This document shows, one piece after another, positions 1 through 10,519 of a stretch of DNA of 64,000 nt. The number at the start of each line of letters is the position of its first letter. Position 1 is the stretch's first letter. A program made the position numbers and the translations under genes. Below the pieces are notes generated by a model that saw nothing but the letters and a program-made list of their open reading frames with translations, did no database searches and was not told the DNA's origin. This DNA comes from Pseudopyrenochaeta lycopersici (taxonomy: Eukaryota > Ascomycota > Dothideomycetes > Pleosporales > Pseudopyrenochaetaceae). The stretch spans positions 1,116,001 through 1,180,000 of the forward strand of contig NHZP01000003.1 of assembly GCA_003313425.1 (NCBI GenBank), in the 5' to 3' direction.

Positions 1-598
1 TGTGTATGGACGGGTGATCAACATGGTCTCTTACTTCTTCGCGATATACTGCGCGTATCGCATCGCAGCAACTACTTTCACTACACTGCGTCGCTTCTCC
101 TCCCCCAACGCCAGCTTTTCCAGCAGTGATCCGATCAACAATTTTCTGGCCCTCTTCGCTAAACATTGGGACCCGACCATCGACCGCGTAGCATGGAGTC
201 GCACCATCTCCTTCCTGCTCTCCGGTGTGATGCTTCTCCTCTCCTTTAACAGCGTGCTACAAACCTTCTTCCTCTTCGCACGTGTTGTTCCTGGTATCTT
301 ACATCACACCAAGACCAACTTTGCTTTGATTATCTCGCAGATTGCGGCAACATATGTGATTAGCTCTGCTTTGCTATTGAGGAGTAATCTGCCTCCTGAG
401 ATGAAGAGCAAGATTGGCGATGCTCTTGGTGCTCCACTGGAACCAGGCTTTACGGAGAGATGGTTTGAAGGATGGTTCCTGGCGGCTAGTACTGCTACAG
501 CGATGGGATTGTGGGTTGGAAAGAGGCTAAAGGGAGGGGAATGGGATGATGATGAAGATGGCGGTGATGGGGATATAGAGATGGGAAAGAGGAGTTAG
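1..598 (+). CDS. Golgi pH regulator (GPHR/GPR89 family), C-terminal part; gene enters from the left edge
   Basis: The frame is open from the first bases with no ATG at the edge, so this is the 3' end of a larger gene; the stop is at 596-598. The roughly 198 visible residues match the C-terminal half of the GPHR/GPR89/GTG family, multi-pass anion channels that acidify the Golgi. At least three hydrophobic segments are visible (around residues 8-24, 68-95 and 107-125). Family-like stretches include SFLLSGVMLLLSFNSVLQT and the polar loop followed by ERWFEGWFL. The tail after residue 180 is acidic (DDDEDGGDGD). Family assignment is by recognition of the conserved C-terminal pattern; exons to the left are outside the window. 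Confidence 0.85.
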   Translation, partial: VYGRVINMVSYFFAIYCAYRIAATTFTTLRRFSSPNASFSSSDPINNFLALFAKHWDPTIDRVAWSRTISFLLSGVMLLLSFNSVLQTFFLFARVVPGILHHTKTNFALIISQIAATYVISSALLLRSNLPPEMKSKIGDALGAPLEPGFTERWFEGWFLAASTATAMGLWVGKRLKGGEWDDDEDGGDGDIEMGKRS

Positions 599-1189
599 AA
601 CCGTCTTGGCTAATTTACATCAATACACAACATGAGGATATCGAAACCATTTTACACGCATTTGTTGGGTTGTAATACTGTATCTCCGAGGACAGCCGTT
701 GTCTTCTCCCAATAGGTAAGAGGTACTGCCGAAAACATTCGCACATCAACACCCTACAGGCCTACCCTGCATATTGGCGACCAACAACTATGGCTTTGTA
801 AGCGCATAATTGACGCGGATGGCGCGACATTTGATGAGGGTTGACGTCGGTGATGTGCAGTTGACCGATTGCTGATTGTGACGTCAGTCGTGGGGCCGCA
901 TTCTCAATGAAAAGCGACGCGGGGCAGCGACTTTCTAGTTTTCAAACACCTCAAGAAGACTGCAGATAAATTCGAATTCAATCTTACGGTGAGTCATATC
1001 AAGTGTGGCGGTTCAATAGAGAGCCAGTAGAGCTAACGTCCTTGAAGACCATTCACCACCTCACCACCCAACACAACGTACGCCTCCCATACCCGGAACT
1101 CCTCCACTTTCCAACCATTTCTTCAACGCTCTACCCATTCCTCCCTCCAATTCCATCTAATTCTTCTCAGCCAAACCTACACTATCAAA
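599..1189. other. Intergenic; promoter and 5' leader of the 71-aa protein gene
   Basis: No coding frame is supported here. A perfect CRE palindrome lies at 879-886 and a related TGACGTCG at 842-849. A good 5' splice donor (GTGAGT) at 989 suggests a 5'-UTR intron ahead of the start at 1190; I could not fix its acceptor. Confidence 0.5.
879..886. promoter_or_regulatory. CRE palindrome TGACGTCA (bZIP/ATF-type site)
   Basis: A perfect 8-bp TGACGTCA is present about 310 bp upstream of the ATG at 1190, with a near copy (TGACGTCG) at 842-849. Fungal Atf1/CREB-type bZIP factors bind this sequence. Placement upstream of a small hydrophilic protein gene fits stress regulation, which is inference. Confidence 0.45.
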
Positions 1190-1405
1190 ATGTCCGCTCC
1201 CCAACCCGGCCGCCAGTCTCCCGATCCAGAGCGCCAGAGCGACGCGCAGGCCGGCCAAACCACAGTCAACGTCAACAAGCAGGGCGGTGCACCCGCAGAG
1301 GGAAACGCCAAGGAGGTTTCTGATGACCAGAAGAGCGGGCTGAGCTCGAACCCTACACACCCGCTGGCAAAGCATGCCGAGGAGACGACGAGTAAGAAGG
1401 TTTAA
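1190..1405 (+). CDS. Conserved small hydrophilic fungal protein (71 aa)
   Basis: Single-exon 71-residue protein starting MSAPQPGRQSPDPERQ and ending HAEETTSKKV. It is rich in Q, S, P, E and K, has no cysteine, no signal peptide and no membrane segment, so it is probably cytosolic or nuclear and largely disordered. The end 'LSSNPTHPLAKHAEE' resembles a small protein I recall as conserved across filamentous ascomycetes, with no assigned function. Overlapping longer frames on both strands (1003-1323 plus, 1157-1426 minus) have poorer composition and no recognisable similarity. The upstream CRE suggests stress-responsive expression. Confidence 0.72.
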   Translation: MSAPQPGRQSPDPERQSDAQAGQTTVNVNKQGGAPAEGNAKEVSDDQKSGLSSNPTHPLAKHAEETTSKKV

Positions 1406-2033
1406 TTCTGATGAACTAGATGGCAAGGCTGCACAGATGGTGTCGAACTGAGGTGCTGAAGGAGGAGTCTTTTCAGTTAATGTCTTACGACCAGCATTTG
1501 ATAGCTAAGGTCTGGCATGAATATTGGAAACATAGATAATTTCAATGAAGGCTTCATAAAGTATTGGCATAATATCTAAGCTACTAAAACAATTGTGACA
1601 TGCGTGATTGAGGCAGAGCATAGAGCAAATTCATTCGGACAGATGTAGTTGTGCCTAGCCAGAGTCCATCGCTAGAACGCTCAGTCCACTTCGGTCTTTT
1701 GTCTTTGTGCATTGTTAAACGTACTCACGCAACAGTTCATGACTCTGTCGCCCACTCTGCTACTTCACCCAAGGGGACTACATTGGAACAAGACAACATA
1801 AATAGCTTCACATCGTTTTGTTGTCAATAATAAACAGTCGCAAAGGTTTTCCAGGGCTAATCTGCTTGCGCCGAGTTTCAACCGTAGTTGACCCCACTAT
1901 GATGGCCAAACTTGTTGCCCTGCCCACCGCAGCCCAGCCTATTCTTCACTTGATGATTAACAGACGACATATGATATTTTTATTTTAAGTTATGGAAAAT
2001 ATAATTTTTTTAACTGTACAACAATTCACCAAG
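1406..2033. other. Intergenic, no gene seen
   Basis: Becomes strongly A/T-rich toward the tRNA at 2034. No open frame with coding character was found on either strand. Confidence 0.5.
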
Positions 2034-2124
2034 GGGCACTTGGTCTAGGGGTATGATTTTCGCTTCGCACTCTAAAAATGTGAGAACATGTGAAAGGTCG
2101 TGGGTTCAATTCCCACAGTGTCCA
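2034..2124 (+). tRNA. tRNA with CGC anticodon (predicted Ala), 19-nt intron
   Basis: A full cloverleaf can be drawn. The acceptor stem pairs 2034-2040 (GGGCACT) with 2117-2123 (AGTGTCC), followed by discriminator A2124. The anticodon stem is TTCGC (2059-2063) with GTGAA (2090-2094). The anticodon loop is TT-CGC-A plus T2089, interrupted by a 19-nt intron at 2070-2088, the canonical position after base 37. The T arm is GTGGG-TTCAATT-CCCAC. A box TGGTCTAGGGG and B box GGTTCAATTCC are intact. A T-run from 2128 can terminate Pol III. The CGC anticodon reads the alanine codon GCG, and the acceptor has G3:U70, the alanine identity pair. However, the D-arm and overall sequence look like eukaryotic tRNA-Pro. 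A tRNA-Pro-derived pseudogene is the alternative. Confidence 0.88.
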
Positions 2125-2893
2125 ATCTTTTTTGGCAAACCTTCCAGTCAAAAAAGGTGTCTTCATGTGCACAGATAACCCTATGCACCACGGAAATGGT
2201 CGCTTGGTCTTTTTGAATATGGAGACAGGATCAATTTGCGACCTTGTGTTTAGTAGGGGAACTTAGATGGCTTCAAGGGCTTCTGTAATCGACAGCTTGA
2301 CTGGCAAAAGCTTATGAATCTATCTAGGCTACCTTATTTGGTACTCTTTTTTCCCTGAGGATGCATGATGTAAGTATTGATTGCTGAGGGCTGATACCCT
2401 AGCTAAATGCGGGGTTCTTTGGTAGGCGGTGGACTGCCGGACTAAACTTCACGTCTCGGATTTTACATTATCTCCTGCGGGAGGTAACCAAATCAAGTAA
2501 TATTCAGACACGAACCTTCATCTCCGTCTGCTCTTTAGATTTGAAACAGAAACGCTACAAAGTAAGCCAATCGAGTCCATAGCAGCTTGAGTAGTGCTGT
2601 ATTGTATAGCCATGGAGGATGCTGACTTCATCGCGTATTGTATCATGCCTCATGACTGTTCCTAGTTGAGACTGGACCGCCTAAGAGAGGCTCTCTTCTG
2701 AACAGTCGGACGAAAAAGTGAGACCGTTCAGTTTTGTGCGGACTGCTAGAAGCTTGGTGGGCAGAGATTTAACTCAGGAATTGGATCTGAAGCGAGCCGA
2801 GCGTCAAGAAGTATTTAAACTCTGGCCTTTCACCATATTCCATGCTATTGAGCAGTACTCAATTGAACCTACTTCTTCTCTTGATAAAGCAAA
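2125..2893. other. Intergenic, no gene seen
   Basis: Between the tRNA and the aldo-keto reductase start. No coding frame; the last roughly 100 bp are presumably the reductase promoter and leader. Confidence 0.5.
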
Positions 2894-4160
2894 ATGACAT
2901 CCAAACTTTCCGAGCTCGTGGATAGCGTTCGCCCCGCATCTGACGATGTACCACAGCAGTTGGAGATGACTTACACTCGGTACGTCGATTCCCTCATCAC
3001 GATAATCACGCCTGACATTCTTTAGATTAGGAAACTCCGGTCTCAAGATCTCGAAAGTTATACTAGGCGCCATGAGCTACAGCGACCCTTCGCAAGGCGA
3101 ACCTTGGACTCTTCCTGAGGAACAGGCTTTGCCCCTGCTGTATCATGCGTACAAGCGCGGTATCAACACCTGGGATACTGCGAATTTTTACGGCCAGGGT
3201 ACATCGGAAAAGATCATTGGGAAAGCGATAACGAAGTATGAGATCCCCAGGGAGCGGCTGGTGATTCTTACTAAGTGCTACTTTGGCATTGATCCAAAGA
3301 CTAATGAGGGCGGAAAATATAACCCACAAATAGCTATGGTGAACGATGGATGGATGGTGAATCGTGTGGGGTTGAGCAGGAAGGCGATCCTCGATGCTGT
3401 CGATGCTAGTGTGAAGAGGTGAGTGTTGCGGAGAGTCCATTTGTTTTTTGGTGTGAGTGAAGAGAGGACAGACACTGACATGAAGTAGACTCGGGACCTA
3501 CATTGACGTTCTCCAAATCCACCGTCTGGATCGCGAGACCCCTCCAGAAGAGATCATGAAGGCCCTCAATGATGTTGTTGAAAGTGGGAAGGTGCGCTAC
3601 ATCGGTGCGAGTTCGGTCAGTTTATAGCACCCAGAGTGTCATCAACGATCGGCTGACCAATACCAAAGATGGCGGCATGGGAATTTCAGATGTTAAACAA
3701 CATCGCCAGTCGCAATGGCTGGCACAAGTTCATCAGCATGCAGAATTACCACAACCTGCTCTATCGCGAAGAGGAGCGTGAAATGCATCCCTACTGCGCT
3801 CACGCTGGCATCGGACTGATCCCATGGTCTCCCCTTGCCCAGGGTGCTCTTGCGCGGCCCTGGAGCTCCCGAACATCTACACACCGTGGACAAACCAACC
3901 TGTTTGCCAGTCTAGTGTACCAGGACAGTGATAAAGCGGTTGTGGATCGCTTGGAAGAGGTGAGTAAGAAGGTGGGAAAGAGCATGGCCACTGTCGCTGC
4001 CGCCTGGAGCTTGAAGAAAGGCGTGAATCCGATTTTGGGGCTGAGTAGCGTTGAGAGGATTGATGAGGCGGTTGAAGTCGTGCACTTTAAGTTGAGCGAT
4101 GAGGATGTCAAGCTGTTGGAAGAGCCATATAGGGCGAAGGCTGCGGCACCTGTGTACTAG
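2894..4160 (+). CDS. Aldo-keto reductase (aryl-alcohol-dehydrogenase-like)
   Basis: Four exons: 2894-2979, 3026-3418, 3489-3615, 3669-4160, giving 365 aa. All introns have GT..AG ends and phases agree. It is predicted to reduce carbonyls with NADPH in the cytosol. The AKR catalytic tetrad is visible as D79 ([12 protein letters not shown]), Y84, K112 ([10 protein letters not shown]) and H171 (DVLQIHR). The segment [17 protein letters not shown] spans the third intron and is typical of the group. The NADP-binding end is [13 protein letters not shown]. Length is slightly above the usual 330-350. The true start is upstream of the in-frame Met at 3072, because exon 1 supplies the [16 protein letters not shown] beta strand of the barrel. 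A transporter and a regulator gene follow, so a role in a small metabolic cluster is possible. Confidence 0.9.
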
Positions 4161-5419
4161 CACTTTCTGAGGGGACAAGAAACGCATCTCTACCAAGTCG
4201 GTTTTCCGCCGTTAGAATAAGCAGTCTTCAAGCGTAGCATCTAGTTCGCGGGGAAAGGGCGGCGCCTCATTAGCTTTGTCCACATCGCCAACTAGTCTCT
4301 AGTTTAGCAACATCATTTGGATTGACGCCACACGTCAAGTGCATCCCTTACGTATCTATTACGGTGCATGTGATGGTCTTGGAGACGTCTGGACTTTGCT
4401 CAGGCATGTCGATCGCTTCAAACGAAATCAGAATGTTTGGCTGCTAGCAGAAGCGAAAAAAGAAACATTAAACTGTCCACACGCGCGGTCATGCAAGCCG
4501 AATACGTGGACCAGGCGGCAGGACGCCCTGCCGTTGCCTAATGAGGCTGCCAATATCCACGGCTTTATTCGGTATGTTGTCAACTTACGCTTGCCCCCTC
4601 TCAGACTTGCTCCGGCTGTTCCAACCTGCATGTTTCAATTCGCTCCTTTTCACATCGATATTCACGCGTCTAGGGTGGCTATTCGACATGATGTTGTTGG
4701 TGTATTTTTACCCCTTTCAGCTGTGTTGCTTGCTTGACCCTTTTCATCTCCGTGCTTTTGACCAATCCGCACCAATCGCCAGCCCAAGGACACATCCCAA
4801 ACACAACTACAGCGCCCATACCACGTCCCGCAACTCTCGGGCGCCACGCACCGTCCTCTAAGCTGAATATTGTCCTGACAAGCGGGGCGGCGCTGTACAC
4901 AATAATTTGGCCGCACAAAATATCGGGTCTGTCCCATCAGGTCACGCAAACAAAACTCACATCCTCGGTATCTTTGTCGTGAGAACCGCGGTAGCAATCC
5001 TTGTCACTGTGTTTAGATCCAGTCTCACCATGGCGTTAGAAAGCCTCGAAGGATTTCCCTAGGGTAGTGTTGGCAGAATGCGGGGGAGGGGATAGGGAAT
5101 GGGTGCTGAACAAGCACGGGCCAATCATGAGATGAATGCATGGTCGTCGCCAAGGGCTTGGGTGGCTGGGCATATGGGTGTGCACGGAAAGGAAAGAGGA
5201 AAGGAGAGAGTAGTGTGCGAGATGGTCTTCAAGGATGTTGGAGTGGGCGTGCACATATAAAGGATATAGTTTGAAGAGATAATCCGTTTGTCTTGACACA
5301 GGGTCCAACGACCACGCCACTGGGTTTTGATATTCCTTTTTTTTTGTTGACACCCTTTTCCCTTATATTTTCACTTTACTTCTTACCTCTTGGTTCCTAA
5401 TTATTATCTGTAACCAAAC
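4161..5419. other. Intergenic, promoter of the MFS gene at its right end
   Basis: Several 60-130 residue open frames on both strands (for example 4339-4737) have no coding character or shared protein features and were not called. The right end carries a TATAAA at 5256-5261 and two AGATAA sites. Confidence 0.5.
5277..5409. promoter_or_regulatory. Pair of GATA sites (AGATAA) upstream of the MFS transporter
   Basis: AGATAA occurs at 5277-5282 on the plus strand and as TTATCT at 5404-5409, the second just 10 bp before the ATG. A TATAAA lies at 5256-5261. Nitrogen GATA factors of the AreA/Nit2 type bind paired HGATAR sites, and the downstream gene resembles allantoate permeases. Short sites like these occur by chance, so this is weak evidence. 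Confidence 0.3.
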
Positions 5420-7143
5420 ATGGCACGTAATAGCGATGTCGAGCGCGTGGAAAAGGGTGCAGGAGCACACGAAGTTGAGAAAGTCAGCACCAACGATGTC
5501 TTGACTGAAGACGAGAAGAAGCTTGTGAAGAGAGCAACGTGAGAGACCATTTGAATGTTTATCTGACAATACTGATACCTAGATAGTCTTAAGACCGATT
5601 GGCGACTCATTCCTATCCTTGGAGCTTGTTATGCCATTAGTGCTATCGATCGTATCAATGTGCGACTTTCCCATTCCAATCATCGGTTTAACTATGGTTG
5701 CTAACGAGATACTAGATCTCAGCCGCCCGTATTGCTGGTATGAACAAAGAGCTCAAGTTCAACATTGGAGACCGATACTCTATTGCATTGCTCGTATTCT
5801 TCATCACCTACTTCATCTTCGAGATTCCCAGCAACCTGGTACTTCGCAAGGTCGGCGCTGCCAACTGGCTCAGCTTCTTGTGCATGTCCTGGGGTCTTGT
5901 AATCTTTGGAGCCGGCTTTGCCAAGAAATGGGAGGTAAGCAGTGACTCTACACAGGTAGTGTGAACTTGATATTAATCTGCTTTAGGACATCGTGGTATG
6001 CCGTTTACTGCTTGGACTCTTCGAAGCTGGTTTTTTCCCCGGATGTGTCTATCTCATCTCCTGCTGGTATACTCGCTTTGAAGTTCAAAAACGCCTGGCA
6101 GCTTTCTACAGTATCAACATCTTCGCCAATGGTTTCGGATCGATTCTTGCCTATGGCTGCATGCAGCTGAGTGGCAAGAACAATTGGCTAGGCTGGCGAT
6201 GGTAAGCTCTCCAACTCACGCTTCTCTCTATTACATCCTCTGAGCATGATTAACTCATCAAAGGATCTTTATTATCAATGGCGCCATGACTATGTTCTTG
6301 GCTGTGCTCGGTCGCCTGCTCATCGTTGACTTCCCTGACAAAGTCTACAAATCTCGCATGCCCTTCCTCAAGCCTGAAGAAGTCAAATCTATTCAGGATA
6401 AGCTCGAGCGTGATCGCCATGATGCCGAATATGACGAGCTTACCATGGCCAAGTTCCTCAAAGCCTGTTCGCGCTGGGAACTTTGGGCTTTCGCGATGAA
6501 GTTCTTTGCAGTCACCACTATCGTATATGCGCTGGCATTCTTCATTCCAATCATCTTGCAAGGCTCCTTGGGCTACAGTGTCAAGAAGACCTTCTTGATG
6601 TCCGCGCCACCAGCTGTTGCCGCTGTCCCGTGGGTCATGTTCTGCTCGTGGGCTGCAGACAAATTCAAGATGCGCTCGCCATTCATCATCATCAACGCGC
6701 TGACCGGCATTGTTGGACTGATGATCGTGGCCTACTCCAAGAATGGCGAGGCTCGGTACTTCGGTATCTTCATGGGTCTTGCAGGTGCTAATGCTAACAT
6801 TCCCACGGCATTGGCATGGCAGGCGAACAACATCCGCGGCCAAAGTCTCCGCATGTAAGTCCTACAGAGAGCTAGTATCTGACATACATTTGCTAATGAA
6901 TGCAGGGTCGCATCTGGTCTGCAGGTCGGCTTCGGTGCCATTGGTGGTATCTACGCCTCCACAGTATTCATGGAGAAAGAGGTGCCTCACTACAGGACTG
7001 GTCTCTGGGCTGTCACTGGTGCTCAACTCTACCTGATTGTCTCGTCCTGCCTGATGGTGCTCTTCTACTGGCGCAAGAACAAGCAGGCTGACCGAGGCGA
7101 GATTGTGCTCGAAGGGCTCGAGAGTTTCAGGTATACATACTAG
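5420..7143 (+). CDS. MFS transporter, anion:cation symporter (allantoate permease-like) family
   Basis: Six exons: 5420-5538, 5587-5659, 5716-5934, 5987-6201, 6264-6854, 6906-7143, giving 484 aa with all phases consistent. The protein has a charged N-terminus followed by TDWRLIPILGACYAISAIDRIN, the family's TM1. It then has alternating hydrophobic segments matching a 12-TM permease. Family motifs include FFITYFIFEIPSNL, the TM4/5 stretch CRLLLGLFEAGFFPG and WFRWR-like WLGWRW before TM6. This is the Dal5/Tna1-type ACS group, which imports carboxylates, allantoate, nicotinate and related organic anions at the plasma membrane. The exact substrate cannot be read from sequence. Two AGATAA sites upstream hint at nitrogen control. 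It sits between an aldo-keto reductase and a regulator gene. Confidence 0.92.
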
Positions 7144-8235
7144 GGCACATTTGGTGTTGGGGGAAGGATGGTAACACTAAAGGGCATATGTTCCTATTCA
7201 AGTTCTTATGACTGATGACGACCGGTATACCCTTGGAGTGACGATAATGCAGCAAATATTTCCGAAAGCCTAGGGCTTATCTCCAGCTCTTCTTTGGTCT
7301 TGATCCTCGTGATGCGGTGTACCTCTTGCATCATGTTTGCCGAGCAATGCCGACATGCTCCATTGACAAGAGCCAAGAACGGCAAAGTCTTGTATGCCTC
7401 TCACATGTTTGCGCCCCCAAAAAAGCTTACCATAGCCTCCTTTCTTGGAATATGCAAAGCATGAAGCATAAAAAGCGGGACGGGAACACTGATGCGGGGA
7501 TACGCTTGTGCTTCCGCAATTAGACGAGGCAAGTGAGAATTCAGGGGAAACGAGCCTCGCCCTCTTGCGATACTTTCCACCCACATTTGGGTTTTCACTT
7601 CTTTGCTCAATGTTCCCACGTAGACACATACATTTGGCCCTTTGGATTCATTGTCTCATCCGTCTCCATGCCAGACTGAACACACTGAGGCCGCCAGCAG
7701 TGATGGCGAAGGCGTTTCTCTCTCGTCTTCGAGCTCTTATCGTTATTTGTACAGCTTGGACCGATTTCCAAAGCCTTCCACCTTAAAATGATTGCGTAGC
7801 AAACCAGTATCACTCTAAGACCTATTAAGATCTTGTCGTAGCACCACTGTCTTGGATGTTGTGGCTCATTCCAAGGTATTTCAACCGTACTGTACATGTA
7901 CTATACGTTCTACGAAAGCACTGAAAAGAAGCTTTTCACATTCTGCCATTGGTAAGTCAAAATCAATCGAAAACAAACGAGGACAGACTCAATTCCACTA
8001 CGGCCGTCCACAAAGTTACAAGTTACCCCTGGTTTTCCTTCAGGTAGGGAAACAACGAGCAGCCACGAGCAAAAGACATTTGCAGCAATCAAAGACATGT
8101 TGGACGTATATCTTCAGAGGAGATGGGATGCGGGTTGAACCCGAGTTTTGGACTTGAACTGCACTAATTCCACAGTAAGGTAAATATCGACACAAAAATA
8201 ATAACATACAAGTGGGCGAAGTAAATGCCATGTAA
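7144..8235. other. Intergenic, no gene seen
   Basis: Lies between the convergent MFS and regulator genes, so it holds their 3' ends. Small open frames on both strands look random. Confidence 0.5.
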
Positions 8236-10519
8236 TCAAGCTGCAGGATCTAAAAAGCCCTCCAACGTCTCATAGTTCAGTGGTCTGAACAACTCGATAC
8301 TCATATCTGCACCTGAACTACCCAGCAGGTTCTCGAAATTTTCGAACGCGTTGTCGAAATTCAGCCAATCTGGCGATTGCTCTGCGAAACCGAAGCCAGC
8401 AGGGGCCATTGGCGCTCGGTCGGCGCGCTCACTGCTCGTTGGGTGCTGACCGGGTGTGGTGGCTGGTATCGGGTTGAGCAGGCTCGTCATTGGTGTGGTA
8501 GGCTGATGTTGTTGAAGGCGGGGGTCGATCTGTGTGTCAAGATTTTGCGACCACTGTTGTGATAAGTGGGACAGGGGTTGTTCGCCATGCGTACTTTGTG
8601 GTGTTGGAGGTTCAGTCTTCGTTTCTGTTTGACGAGGCTCTGCTGGAACAGTTGCTGGCGTATTGACTGCATTTGTGGTCCTACCGGCAGCATTACTTAG
8701 CACTGCACGTCCTAAATCCGCCATCGTTCCCGCTGACCACCAGGCATTGCGTAGTCGATCAAGGAGTCGAACACACTGCTTCAATTCCTCAGTAGCACGG
8801 TTGACGTGGACCTTGAGCCGACGAGAACGGAAGTGGCGGTAGACAACACTAAGAGCCACTCCAAGGGCGTATGGTACGAGAGGAAGAGGTGGAAGGAGTT
8901 CTGGAGATTCGGCGTTCAGGAGATGGATGACTCGTGTTGCTGATAGACTTTGCCGGACGTAGGAGGGGGTAGATTTGACCGGTGCGTTGATCGAAAGGGA
9001 TTTATGAGAGGCCATGCACATGGTATGGTGGAATAGTGAGAGAAGGCCTAGTTGGTGTTAGCAACGAGGTGAGGAATCCATTTCTGAAGCGACTTACTCA
9101 TAATAGGACCATCGAGCTTGTCCTCTCCGTCACCCACCATCTCTTCGAATCCCAAGAAGTCATCACCTTCCCAGCCTGTTTCCTCTGCAGCCCTACCCGG
9201 CCTATAATAGTCGATAACTTTGTCCAGCATCTCTGAAATTTGAAGCCAAATACCAAATGGACTCGACCGCTTCTCAGGATCAGTCGGTAAATGTCTCAAG
9301 CTGTTGTCGCGGTCGTGCATGAGCAACGGTCTTCCGTTCATGCACGCGTTGATCTTGTCCAAACTCCACAAGCACCAAAAGACATCTTCTAGATTTCCTT
9401 GTGACTCCGAGCTTTGATTCTTCCACTGATGTCCAAATTGCAGCCCAAATGTGTGAGCATGGTGGATGGCTTGAGCCAGATGCATGGATGCTTGCTCTGC
9501 ACCATCTGGACCCTCACAATGCAGTGAAATCAAAGCTAGGACCTGGATGAGGACAACACGATTCTTCTCAAGCTTCGCCTCGATGCCAACGATGACTGCG
9601 TTGTACAGTCTTTGAGAGAACTCTCGGGGGCTGAGGGGTTGGGCGTCGGGCCCTAGACACAAATGTTTTGCTGCACTCGCATGCTTCGATGCTACGATGC
9701 ATATCGACTGCATCAACATGCGCGGTTCTCGTCCATGAGCATACTGCTCGTAGAAGAGATCCTTGTCGACAAGCGGAAGAAGTGGGTGTACGTAAGCGAA
9801 GTAGATCTCGAGAAGAGCATACTGGTTCCTGCGCGAGGGCAGAATGTCTACACCTACAGCATCTAAGTATTCTTGGAGGGCTCTGGAGATTTGAGCCTCC
9901 TGGGTGGTTTGCGGACCTGTCTCATTGATGCGCGACGAGGCCGACCCAGCCTGCGTCGACTCCGGTCTCTGGTCCCTCTCTTCAATCCACTGGCCTATGG
10001 GAGGAATGCTGGGCGACTGAGCACCCTTCCCGCGTTCAGAGTGCACCTGTTCTCTCAGAACAGCCTCGGGGTTCAGGTAGCCTAGGAAGTTGGGTGGGGT
10101 TTGCGAGGCGTGCGGGTCTTCCGCTGGACTGAGCGGCGGCGGCATGGTGGAATTACCATGGCCATGGACATGTGGATCCCCACGGACTCCTCTAGGATCA
10201 TAGGGAGGGTAGTGCCCGTTCGCAGCAGAAGCATGAGGGTCTGAGGTTGGATTGGGTGCGTGTCCACTTTGGGAAGAGCTTCCGTCTGCCTCATCGTCAA
10301 AGGTATGGCTGCAGCGCTTCTAGTGGCCGGTTAGGAGGACAGCCACACCGTTGCAACGGTACTGGAACTCACTCTCCGCTTCTTGCATGATTCGCAAGCG
10401 CGATGGACTCCTGAGGTTTTGTTAGCTGCGTGCTCGACCGGGCGCATGGACTCCGTTTACGCACGCTTGCGCTTCCTGAAGAACTCGTTGTTGGCAGCGA
10501 ACGTGATCATCGTGGACAT
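8236..10519 (-). CDS. Fungal_trans-domain transcription factor with an incomplete N-terminal zinc cluster
   Basis: Four exons read on the minus strand: 10519-10465, 10410-10373, 10319-9098, 9047-8236, giving 708 aa. The N-terminus (NEFFRKRKRVHRACESC, then KKRRKRCSH) is a basic region with C-X2-C-X6-C, the first half of a Zn2Cys6 cluster; exon 2 encodes its core. No second cysteine triplet follows; instead there is a Gly/His/Pro-rich linker (HVHGHGN). From about residue 190 (ALQEYLDAVG, FAYVHPLLPLVDKDLFYEQY) to about 450 it matches the fungal_trans regulatory domain, including the CLWSLDKINACMNGRPLLM signature. The C-terminal third is Q/T/P-rich and ends in an acidic-hydrophobic segment (PDWLNFDNAFENFENLLG) resembling an activation domain. 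A nuclear regulator is likely; it may control the neighbouring transporter and reductase. Confidence 0.88.

Noticed and set aside
1003..1323. 106-residue plus-strand frame overlapping the 71-aa gene
   Set aside because: Composition shifts at the overlap, starts with GTG and shares no protein features; a shadow of the small gene and its leader.
8125..8145. GGGTTGAACCC palindrome, possible tRNA T-arm on the minus strand
   Set aside because: Loop size and flanking stems do not fit a cloverleaf.
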